From Rhizophagus sp. LPA8_4_AMF (taxonomy: Eukaryota; Glomeromycota; Glomeromycetes; Glomerales; Glomeraceae): a stretch of 26,289 nt of DNA. Of the stretch, positions 10,834 to 20,500 are shown one piece after another. The stretch's first letter is position 1. Each line of letters opens with the position of its first letter. The notes under the pieces are model-generated. The model made no database searches. It was not told the origin of the DNA and saw only the letters and a list, made by a program, of their open reading frames with translations. The position numbers were made by a program, and so were the translations under genes. Where the stretch lies: the NCBI GenBank assembly GCA_021464525.1, contig JADRCO010000801.1, positions 1 through 26,289 on the forward strand. The letters run 5' to 3'.

Positions 10834-12857
10834 ATGGATTTTTCAGCAGGAAGCTCTAGTTCTTCTACCTCAAATTTCTTTTATTCACAACTATGTAATA
10901 ATCAGTCGAAAGTGTATGAAAGTTCACAAAAGGATTTGGGAAATAATGCTCCTTCTTTTCCTGTGAATTCTAACACTTTTCCTGACAATGAAATTATCGT
11001 GCTTTCGTCTTCAGATTCTGAAGTAGAGCTTGAATTGAAGAGCACTGATAATAAACTTGTTGCGTTTAATAAAGATAAAGGTAAAGAACAAGAACATAGT
11101 ACTGATCCCGACTTTGGTACTATTTCTTCCGCTGTTAATATGAATACTGTACAATTTAACGAATCTGATTTATTTGGTACCAGTAATCAATCCTTGGTAT
11201 ATGACAAAGGTAAAAACAAAGAACGAGAAGAATATTTTCACAATGCTACGGTTTCAATAGATGATTCGGATGATGAGCTCGTTGATATGGAAATTGATTA
11301 TGACATTCCACCACCTGCGACAATTGTTTCGAATCAACTAAAGTCTTGGACTACTGATACCGGACTTGAACCTGCGGTAAATAATACACCAAAAGAGCAA
11401 CAAGCAAGAGAACCTAGTTATGTTGAAAAAGTGATTGAATTTTTTAACTTATATAATTATACATTTGATATTTTTGATATTGTAATTGATTTATCAAATA
11501 AATATCAAGAAATATTCCAAGAAGACAGTGCACATTTACAACCTTATCATAATAATCCTTGTGTATTACTTGAAATATTAAGTAACTTTTTGTCGAAAAG
11601 ACTTAATTCGGGTAAAATTTTCGAATTAAAATTATTTGATTCGTAAATTAATTTTTTTTTTAAAAAAAAAATTTTATATTATTTCTGTTATTAGCAGGTG
11701 TTCATGGGACGGATTTTATTAATTTGGAGACACTGGCAGCTGAATATTATGAAAAGCTAAAAAGTGCAGGTAAGGTGATTATGTTGTTTATAATGATATT
11801 TATGTAAAATAAAATAAAATTATTTACATGTATTTTAGAATTAGGACGGCAAGGGTTATATAGGACCACTTTTCATAGTAATAAATTTCACTCTACTGCT
11901 AAATCTCTTAATGAAGAAAAAATGTCAATTGTAAATTCTCAAATTGGCAGCAATCTACCCGCAATAAAATGCAAAAAGACGAAGAATAAAAAAGCAAAAA
12001 AAAACAAGCCCTCAAATGGGCCCAAAGTAGATCTTGAGAAAATTTTGAATTCTGTGGTACAATTACCTGAAAACAAAATGGAGACTAAACAACCTCCTTT
12101 ATCTATAGCGGAACATTTGAACAAGTTTGTATTTAATCAAGGAGGCTTTATTAATTCAATAACTCAATCGACAAACGGAAGTTCCAACTTTTCCGTATCA
12201 CCTCAAGGGAGTAAACAGACATTTAATAGTCCTATATTTCCCACATTAAACACTAATTTTTCAGCACTTTATGGAGCTTCTGATAATCAAGCAGTACAAA
12301 CAGTTGCTTCAACATCATCAAATACAGGAAATCATCCTGTAGAAGTTTTAGTTGAATCAGATTCACAACCAACAACCACAATTATTTCAAATGAAATCGA
12401 TTCGAATCCATCAAGCAATAATGAAATAGAGACAGCAGAAAATAATATACGTAGACATGTACCTCATGAAGAGTGGCCAATCCCCGATCTTTCTTCTGAA
12501 TCTGATAAGCAATATAAAAGTATGATGGCAGATGCTATACAAAAATTAGCCATTACGAATCTCGCTATGAAACGTAATCCTGAATCAGGACCTGGTGAAT
12601 TGGATAGCATTGTAAATAAGTTTAAGATAAAGAAAATAGCTAAAGATTCTGGTTCTGCACATGCCTATAATGAAACTTTGATAAATATCTTTAATCATGG
12701 TGGTATGGATATGGTTATGGAAAGATTAGAGGGAAATATTTCTTCTCATTTGAAGGTTAAACCAAAAGAAAATAGAAGACAGAGAAAGAAACGACGTCTT
12801 CTGCAAAAACAAGCAAAGGGTAAATGTTGCGGTAAAAAAAATGATAATACTGATTGA
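10834..12857 (+). CDS. Unknown, probably nuclear protein with a SUMO-interaction-like motif
   Basis: Three exons, 10834-11611, 11698-11769 and 11839-12857, give 622 residues; introns are 86 and 69 bp. The family is not recognised. The Ser-rich N-terminus contains IIVLSSSDSEVELE (from residue 54), a hydrophobic core followed by phosphorylatable serines and acids: the form of a SUMO-interaction motif. A second acidic patch, SIDDSDDELVDMEI, lies at 141-154. A Phe/Tyr/Leu-rich, probably helical segment (about 202-260) continues through exon 2 (NLETLAAEYYEKLKSA). Lysine-rich KKTKNKKAKKNK follows early in exon 3, then a Ser/Asn-rich linker, a conserved-looking helical part (SDKQYKSMMADAIQKLAITN) and a very basic tail (ENRRQRKKRRLLQKQAKGK), both likely nuclear localisation signals. 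A role in SUMO-dependent nuclear regulation is inference. Alternative: the ATTTTTCAG just after the ATG could be a splice acceptor, though an upstream in-frame stop favours the chosen start. Confidence 0.75.
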
Positions 12858-13174
12858 TAAAGATAATGTTTTAGGGTTTTGAAATTAGACAAAGAACATT
12901 TATTTGATTGTATAACATAAAATAATAACACACTGTAATTTTGTATTAGCATAGTATATTGTAATTTGTAATTTTGTATTAAGATTTTTTTTAATGAATA
13001 AATTAATTAATGAACAAAATTTTTTGTTACTGAAGTTGTATAACCTTTTCATTAGTAATTATCGTAATTCATAATATAAATCTTTATAATTAAGCAGTCA
13101 TTGAGAATTTAATCTATTTAATCTATTAAAATTCACTCATTAAACTAAATTAATTTATTATTCTATATATTATT
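12858..13174. other. Convergent intergenic region
   Basis: A 317-bp AT-rich spacer between the stops of the unknown gene and the DUF1365 gene. It should hold both 3' ends. AATAAA-like poly(A) signals are present near 12996, but nothing else is seen. Confidence 0.55.
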
Positions 13175-16117
13175 TTAATCTGTCCTCAATAATATTACTT
13201 CTCTAAAAATTTTTGTAAACAGCCATAATCTTTGTTGTCTATCTTCTTCTATTATAGGATTAACCTCTGTAGGTTTAGTTGATGGTAATGGTAAAGATGG
13301 AGTAGACATTGGTTTAACTTTTTGCAATTTATCATTATTATCTTTAATAGATTACGTAAAAATGAAATAAACAAATTAGCTGAGAAAAAAAGAAAATATG
13401 GCGAAAAAAAAATAATAATACATACCTATCCTTTCATAAACAACCTCCCAGCCATCAAATACTTGTTTCTTTCTCTCTTCATTTGAACTCTTAATACTGA
13501 TACTTTTATCACTTTCAATATCACTCTCACATTCAGCCCAATGCTCTTCATCCTCATCCTCATCCTCATTCTTGTTTTCATCCTTATCCTCTTCTTCATC
13601 CTTATCTTTTCTTTCATACCTTTTCAATAGATCCACGATACCTTCCCATAACCATTTTTCGGCAAAATAAAGATTACCTCTAGGACCTTCAATAAATCCC
13701 GTTATAATTTGCCAAATCACAGCATCAAAACTATAACCCAAAACCATTAATAACATCATCCAAGTATGTTTTAATTTATCTTTATTAGTAAATAATTTGC
13801 TTGAATGTATAAATTTATCTATTGGATGTTTTAGTGGTTCTTTATTTTCATAGGGAAGATATCTTGGTGGAAATGGAAGTAAGTGAAGTTTTGACGCTAT
13901 GATTGGTGAAATATTCGATATTGTTGCTGAAGAAGGAAATGTAAATGGGGATAATATGTAAAGATGTGTATAACCAAATAATGCTATTGCATTACCTTCA
14001 CTATTTATTGCAAATAAATCTCTCAACGCTACTGCTACTTCCTCATGTGAATTTATCTAAAAAGAATTTACATTGTCGTTAGCTTAAAAGGAAAGAAAAA
14101 AAAAATAAAATTTAAAAATACGTACGGTAGCATCCAATCTAATATCAAAACAAACATCATTTTGTACTATAGAAGCAATAAAATCTCTATCTACTCCTAT
14201 GGGAGGCCACGTTTTTTGTAATAGTTGATCAAATTCTTTTTTAGCCCTTTCGCCTGAACTTTCTCGATTATTGAATGATTTTTTCCAATACCATCTTCTT
14301 AATATTGATATTCTATTTTCAAAATTACTTAATTTAATTTTATAATCTCTATGTAAAGGTTCCTTATTATTATCTTGTTTATTTTCTATATCTGATCTAT
14401 TGTTAAAAAATAATTTTAATAATAATCCTAATTCGTCACAATCCCAAGATTTTTCAAAATAACTTATTAATAAAGCTCTATAAATATTTTGATTTATTAA
14501 TAAATTTGTAAAAAATGAATAATCATGAAGATTTATTGTTATAGTGTTTGAGAATGATATTATTGGAAGATTTGATGGACGAATTATTATTGGTAACTTG
14601 TTCTTGTCAGGTAAATTTATTGTAATATAGGTTGATTCTGATGAACTTTCTATTAAGTAACGTAAATAACTAGTAATAATTTCTTGAGCGTATCTATTTA
14701 AAATGAAAAAGAAAGTAAAGAAAGTGTAAAGTTTAGATATATATTAAGTTCAAAATTAAAAACTATTAAACTGAAAAATAAGAATACGTACAATTCAAGC
14801 GAATTTGGTTCAAGTTTAACAACAGTTCCTTCAATAGGAATTGGTCTATGATAAATCCCTAACTTTTTGTTATAATGTAACTTATATGCTTCTTTTAATA
14901 TTCTTGGAAATGTCAAAAATATATCAAAAGGATATCTTATTATAGCATATAATAAGCTATTCATTGATAATATATACGAAGGCCCTGATACTGTAGCAAC
15001 CATTTTCTTTTTCAATTGTGATTTATTATCTTGACCTGCGTACATTACAATCCTCATATCTAAATAACCCGATGATGGATCTTTACAAAGCATTTTGTAA
15101 GTCCCTAAACGATCATTAAATGGGGATACATGAAACGTTCGTTTCATAGTAAAACTCATATCATATCTGTTAAAAAGGTAAAAGTTAGTTTAAATTTAAA
15201 TGTTAATTACATCCATTAATTATTAAGAAAGGATCTTACCCGTTCCGTGATTCTAGATCAGTAGCAGTATCTCTACTTAAAACATGTAAATGTTTTTCTC
15301 CAAAAGTATTATTAATTTCTAATATTACAACTTTAAGTTCATTATTTTTGTTGTAACAATAATGAAAACTAGCCGGGTTAAACGCATATCCTAAAAATCT
15401 CGGCATCGTAACTAATTCAAATCTACTTAAGTCATCTGTTGGAATATTCTAATTAAAAAACAATTATGCATATAAAATTATTTAACAATAATCATCGAAG
15501 TGAAGTATAAGCAAATGAATAATAAAACTTACATGTTGTTTAATATGCCATAATAATTTTTCTTTGATTGATTTAATTTGATTTTTTGGTTTTTGTATAT
15601 ACGGATTTTCTAAATTATCATCATCGGGATTTATTTTACCAAGATAATCATCATCATTTATATTAAATATAATTGAACTATTATTATATCCGATTTCAAA
15701 TCTATTCAGAAAATAAAGAAAATAAGATTAATTAAAAGCAATATTCAAAAAGAATACAAGTATATCAAATAACAAATAAAATTCTTACAAACTATGACCA
15801 TCTTTTTTATATTGTTGTTGTTCTAATATATCTAAATCAACTCCGACAAATAATACAGGATATTTAAAAGAATGTTTAACAGGCCAAAATCTAGAATGAT
15901 AAGTTTTACAAAAATATATTTTATGACGGGTATTTACTTGATTTAATGAAATTAATGATGATTCTAGTATTTTATTTATAATATAATAAAATATAATAAT
16001 AAATATTAAACATAATATTTCAAATTTATTATTTATATTAAAGAATGGTACTTTAAATATATAAAATAATGTACTAATAGCGATAACAACATATAAAAAT
16101 ATATCTATCTTTGACAT
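13175..16117 (-). CDS. DUF1365 protein with long C-terminal extension
   Basis: Seven exons, 16117-15789, 15701-15533, 15448-15240, 15166-14792, 14693-14126, 14056-13426 and 13341-13175, give 815 residues; introns are 69-98 bp. Exon 5 has no ATG, so start-based gene finding misses it, but it is open throughout and joins in frame. Two hydrophobic helices (about 5-22 and 32-51) precede the DUF1365 domain (about 60-350). Its landmarks are HSRFWPVKHSFKYPVLF (74-90), GYAFNPASF (186-194), NTFGEKHLHVL (213-223) and FHVSPFND (247-254). Residues about 362-457 resemble the N-terminal part of cyclopropane-synthase-family methyltransferases, ending FEKSWDCDELGLLLKL. The rest is family-specific, with a possible membrane helix near 650-671 and an Asp/Glu/Lys-rich stretch at 699-733. 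DUF1365 has no established reaction. By genomic association it works with the neighbouring FAD oxidase and methyltransferase on lipids, probably at a membrane. Confidence 0.88.
13547..13612. repeat. TCATCC-type simple repeat encoding an acidic run
   Basis: Short TCATCC/TCTTCA units repeat through this stretch of exon 6 of the DUF1365 gene. On the coding strand they read as the Asp/Glu/Lys-rich segment at residues 702-723. Such runs often vary in length between strains. Confidence 0.6.
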
Positions 16118-16220
16118 TTTTTCCTCCTTATCGGTAATAAAAACGAGAAGATAGATTTCCGGAAATGAGAGCTGCGGTGAACTTATATGAAAATTATGTT
16201 AGTGTTATACAACGGCATTG

Positions 16221-16258
16221 TTTATATTATTCTGTCATATTTATATTATTTTGTCATA
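16221..16258. repeat. 19-bp tandem duplication
   Basis: TTTATATTATTCTGTCATA (16221-16239) is followed directly by a copy with one difference, C to T (16240-16258). Both units end in TGTCATA. The flanking GGAAATGAGAG also occurs twice, at about 16161 and 16260. Confidence 0.75.
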
Positions 16259-16740
16259 AATGGAAATGAGAGTCATGAATTATTGCCCGCGCGATACCCG
16301 CAATTCCGAGTATCCCGAGAATTCATTATTTGTAACCTTTTCTTATTATTTTTTTTCCGATGACACTTAATTTGGAAAAATTAAAATGTTTCCCTTTCCC
16401 AATAATTAAAAATCATAACTAATTATGGTTTTCGTAAACCTTAATCCTGGTTTATCAATTATTAGAATTATTAGTCAAAATTTGGATCTACATATCACAC
16501 CAGTCGGCAATTACCATGAGGTTACCGGTATATATTTCTTCGACTTCAATAAATATCTTCTAGATAATATTAATTATATCTTTTGCTCTATCTTCTATTA
16601 AAAAAAAATAATCAACTAGTCTATTATTGACATTCTCACCGAATATTAAAGGTGTCATTGTATTCTTCTTTCTAAATTTTACTCGTTCATGCAATCGTTT
16701 CTTAATTTGATAATGAGAAATGTATAGGATATATTAAATT

Positions 16741-16757
16741 AACGCGTTTCGCGCGTT
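16741..16757. promoter_or_regulatory. ACGCGT / TTTCGCG block, MCB- and SCB-like
   Basis: A 17-bp block begins and ends in inverted AACGCG and CGCGTT. It contains ACGCGT (16742-16747), the MluI cell-cycle box of yeast MBF, followed by TTTCGCG, the reverse complement of the SBF core CGCGAAA. It stands out in AT-rich DNA and lies about 400 bp upstream of the methyltransferase start. Use by an MBF/SBF factor is inference. Confidence 0.35.
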
Positions 16758-17063
16758 GTATCACATTTATGATCAATTTGTCATACGATTTGAGAGTGCC
16801 GGTTAATGATTTATCCGGTATATTGGGTTACAAATGAAACCGTTTCATTTTATTAAAATATAAACATAAACAAATTTCTGCATAAATCATTATTTACCAT
16901 ATTTACCAAAAAGTAATTTGTATATACTATTTTGATTTGTAATAGATACAAAAGATATAAGTGATTAGCTCATTCATGTCACAAACTAGGTAAAATCGAA
17001 AGATGAACAATACAATGTAGTACATCGTCTTAAAATTTTCGAACTTACCTTTAAACAATACAT

Positions 17064-17073
17064 TATATAAATA
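17064..17073 (+). promoter_or_regulatory. Putative TATA box of the methyltransferase gene
   Basis: TATATAAATA lies about 75 bp upstream of the ATG at 17147, in the usual place for a fungal TATA element. A pyrimidine-rich stretch (CTTCTTCTCTTTC) between the two could hold the transcription start. Confidence 0.45.
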
Positions 17074-17146
17074 CCATCAAATTTACCTTCTGTCTTTCTG
17101 TTAAGAGCTTCTTCTCTTTCACAAAAGAAACATTAATTAAATAAAC

Positions 17147-19125
17147 ATGTCATATATAAAAAAAAATCATACATCAAGCAAAGTTATCGCGACTGTCGAC
17201 TCTTACTTCCAATATGCAAAAGAGGTCGTCGTTTCAAACTCATGGGAGCCTTTACTCCATTTTGGTATATTCAACTAAAAATTTTTAATAATTTTTTTTT
17301 TCTTCCAAAATTCTTCAATTTTCGAAGATGGCTCTACAGACCATATTTTTTACTAATTTAAAAATTACTATTATTGTTTGTTATTAGCTCGAAATACTAT
17401 TCTTTCATTAATGTCACGAATTGATGTTGGGCATCTTCGCGTACTTAGTAAAGATTGTATTTATGAATTTGGCCCTAAAGATTCGAAATTAAAGAGCGAA
17501 ATCAAAATCATAAACGACTCATTTTGGGCTCGCTTGCTAATATTAGGTGATTTAGTAAGTTATATGATCATTTCTAAATTAATTTCTCTTTAATATTACA
17601 CAGTTTGACAAGATGTATTACACATAGAAGTATTCTTTATTTTTGTTGTACAATATTTTGTTTAGTTGCATATATTTACTTCACATGATTTTAGATCTGC
17701 ACAACAAAGTATCGATCTTATATTTATTTGTTCAACCTTATTTGACAAACCTAACCATTTTTCATTGTCTGCCCCATTTTCTTAACGTTAATTAATAGGG
17801 ATACGCTGAAGCGTATATGCTAGGGGACGTAACGTGCGACGACTTGGTATCTCTTATTAAGGTATTTATAAATTTGTAAATTGCTTGGTTTTATCTGAAA
17901 AACTTTTGGGGGATGTTGATTCAACTTCTTTTCCTCAGATTTTCGTAGCGAATAGGTCTCACCTCGACGAACTTACAACAGTTCCTTCATATGTTTTCAG
18001 TTCTTTAAACTATGTTATGAACCTTCGCTTTGCAAATACAATTTCCAACGCCATTAACAATATTTCCGCCCACTATGATATAAGCAATGAAATGTTTGCT
18101 GCTTTCTTAAGCAGTGACATGACTTATTCCAGTGCCGTGTTTGAAAATGAAGAGGAAAGTTTAGAAGAAGCTCAATATAGAAAATTGAGAATGATAATTA
18201 AAAAAGCAAAAATCACCAAAGATGATCACGTTTTGGAAATTGGTACTGGTTGGGGTTCTCTTGCTATCGAGGTATTTAGTATTTTTTTATTTATTTTTTC
18301 AAAAGAAAGTATATATACTAAATTCTCGTATTACTTATTGCGTTTTAATACTAGGCCGTAAGATTAACAGGATGCCGCGTTACAAGCTTAACTCTTTCAA
18401 TTGAACAAAAAATTCTTGCTGAAAAACGTATCGAAGATGCAGGATTTTCGGATCGTATAACTGTTGTGTTATGCGATTATCGTAATTTACCCGCTTCTCA
18501 TCAATTTGATAAAATCATTAGTATTGAAATGATTGAAGCTGTTGGTTATGAATACCTTCAGACGTATTTTGAATGTTGTGACAAATTTTTGAACAAAAAA
18601 AATGGTATTGGTGTATTTCAAGTTATTACTATGCCTGAAACGAGATATGATAGATATTGCAAAGAAGTCGATTTTATAAGAAAATATATTTTCCCAGGTG
18701 AGATTCAAACAAATTATGAAAAAATTGGTTCATTCACATGAAAATTTTTTTTTAAAAAAATCTTTTTACTCTTGAACTTTTTAGGATGTCATGTTCCAAG
18801 TGTGACAACCTTAGTAGAAGCGATTAACAAGGGTTCGAAAGGTAACCTTATAGTTGATGATATTGAAAACATTGGACCTCATTACGCGCGTACGTTGCGT
18901 TTGTGGCGTGAAAGATTTCTTTCAGCATTTGATGAACACATTCACCCTGCTTTATTAAAAAGTTGGCCCAATATGACTCGAAATGATGTCGAAATTTTCA
19001 AAAAGAAATGGGAATTTTATTTTGCTTATTGTGAAGGAGGATTTGTTTCAAAAATTTTGGGTAATGTTCAAATTGTTGTTACTAGAGAAGGCAATAAAGC
19101 TTTTCTTGATGGGATACCATTGTAA
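17147..19125 (+). CDS. Cyclopropane-fatty-acid-synthase-family SAM methyltransferase
   Basis: Six exons, 17147-17264, 17388-17554, 17799-17861, 17939-18271, 18355-18697 and 18785-19125, give 454 residues, close to the family's length. The N-terminal domain ends in the signature LGDLGYAEAYMLGDVTCDDL, joined across intron 2. The catalytic domain has HYDISNEMF (161-169), the SAM-binding VLEIGTGWGSLAIE (214-227), SLTLSIEQ (238-245), EMIEAVG (285-291), NIGPHYARTL (370-379) and FYFAYCEGGF (419-428). The family transfers methyl from S-adenosylmethionine to double bonds of phospholipid acyl chains, giving cyclopropane or methyl-branched products. EMIEAVG and Gln316, where classical enzymes have His, place it in the plant-like branch. 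Ser181 (YSSAVF) replaces the usual bicarbonate-site Cys; Glu288, Tyr375 and Cys424 are kept. It is divergent from the DUF1365 gene. Intron 2 (244 bp) is unusually long for this window. Confidence 0.92.
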
Positions 19126-20500
19126 AAAATTTAAAAACCAGAAGGTAGCTTCTTAGATAAATCATCTAAGCAAATAAGATAAATAATTTAAGTTATATAT
19201 AGAATTGATCACTTGATCTCCTTTTTTTTCTTAGAAATTTTTTTTTAAATCAATGATAAATTTAGAAATTCTTTTTTTTTCTAGAAACAGATAAAAATGA
19301 TAGTTTAGAAATTTTCTCTTTTTTTTTTTTTGAAAAAATGATAATTAGAAATTCTTTTTTTTTTTTCCTTCTTTTTCTCCTTTCAACTTTCAATAAAATG
19401 TTTTAAGTTCTTATCAAAGTTCTCACACAAAAATGATATTATCGGAATACCCGATTCACATGAATGCTAACTGACAGAGTGTGACACGTTAAAAAGTTCA
19501 AAATATTAGGACAATGTAAATTTATCATATCCGTTACACCACATTTAGTTCATTCCATTTATAAAATTTTTATTGTTCGAAAGTGGATACAATGACCTAC
19601 TTCTTCGAAAAACGGAAAAAATTAAGTCCTAAAAAAAAAATATTGTATATAAATCAATCAATTATAAATAACGGTTTTTTACTCTTTTTTTTTGACTTCT
19701 GTATTAGTGTAAATACAGTATTATTATAATTATTATCTGTTATTATTATTGATTTTTTTTTCTTTTTTTTTAATTACAATGGAACAAATCAAAAGGATGA
19801 AATAACAATGGAATGAAACAAGGTAAAAAATTTTTTTCATTAAAAAAAAAAATTTTGAATTATATACTATATAACTATATACAACGTATTTTATCTAAAT
19901 TAAAAAAAAAAAAAGGATTCATCATAACATAAAGAAAAAAAAATTTACAATTTATTTACTTATACACACAATGGACTGAAAAAAAAAAATTATAATAATA
20001 AGAATCATTGTGAAATCATATTATATAAATTTATATATTACGGGTTTAAATAATATGATTTCAATTTTTTGTTGGTATTTTCTAATTAGCAAATATAACT
20101 ATTATCTTTTGCAAGTAACATAATAATCATCCCTATTCAACCTAGCCACCTTCATATCATTTCGATCACTCTGCGTTCTCTTTCAGCTAGCTTATAGCAT
20201 GTTTAGGATAATATTTTGTATTCTTGCAAAATTGCATAAGCAAACTCAATTTACAAATTATATTAACTTACTCACCAAAAAACTATTTCATTTTTTTTTC
20301 CTTTTATATGGTGAGTGTTATATTAAGAACCACTTGCTGGTTCTGAAAATATTCTCTGAATAATCAAAATCAAGCCTTTCATTTTTTTTTTCAATTGAAG
20401 GGAAAAATTTTCCCTGATTAATTATCCTTGGAAAAAAAATATTAATATAAAGTTCTTGCTAAATTAATCCTTCACCCCAAAAAAGTATATACATAACACT
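19126..20500. other. AT-rich convergent intergenic region with T runs
   Basis: The 1.4 kb between the methyltransferase and Epl1 stops holds many T and A runs of 8-12 bases and a decayed tandem repeat at 19231-19372, listed separately. It should contain both 3' untranslated regions. No open frame with protein-like composition is seen. Confidence 0.6.
19231..19372. repeat. Degenerate tandem repeat, TTAGAAAT plus T run
   Basis: TTAGAAAT recurs at 19231, 19262, 19305 and 19345, each time followed by a T-rich run of 8 or more. The last three are preceded by AATGATA. Units are 31-43 bp and differ mainly in the T run, consistent with slippage. Confidence 0.6.

Larger units (their letters stand above)
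16118..17146. promoter_or_regulatory. Divergent intergenic region between DUF1365 and methyltransferase genes
   Basis: This 1,029-bp region separates the divergent starts of the two lipid-module genes and should hold both promoters. It contains the palindrome TTTCCGGAAA (16156-16165) about 40 bp before the DUF1365 start, a 19-bp tandem duplication (16221-16258), a GC-rich ACGCGT/CGCG block (16741-16757) and a TATA box (17064-17073). No coding region is seen. Confidence 0.55.

Noticed and set aside
10748-10966. 72-codon frame overlapping the start of the unknown gene
   Set aside because: Out of frame with the long open frame that follows, hydrophobic by chance, with no motif.
12746-12952. Minus-strand frame at the end of the unknown gene
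   Set aside because: Antisense of the basic C-terminal tail; its Cys/Phe/Leu richness mirrors the Lys/Arg codons.
8720-19125. Bacterial contamination as the source of the lipid cluster
   Set aside because: All three genes contain several spliceosomal introns and share the base composition of the surrounding fungal genes.
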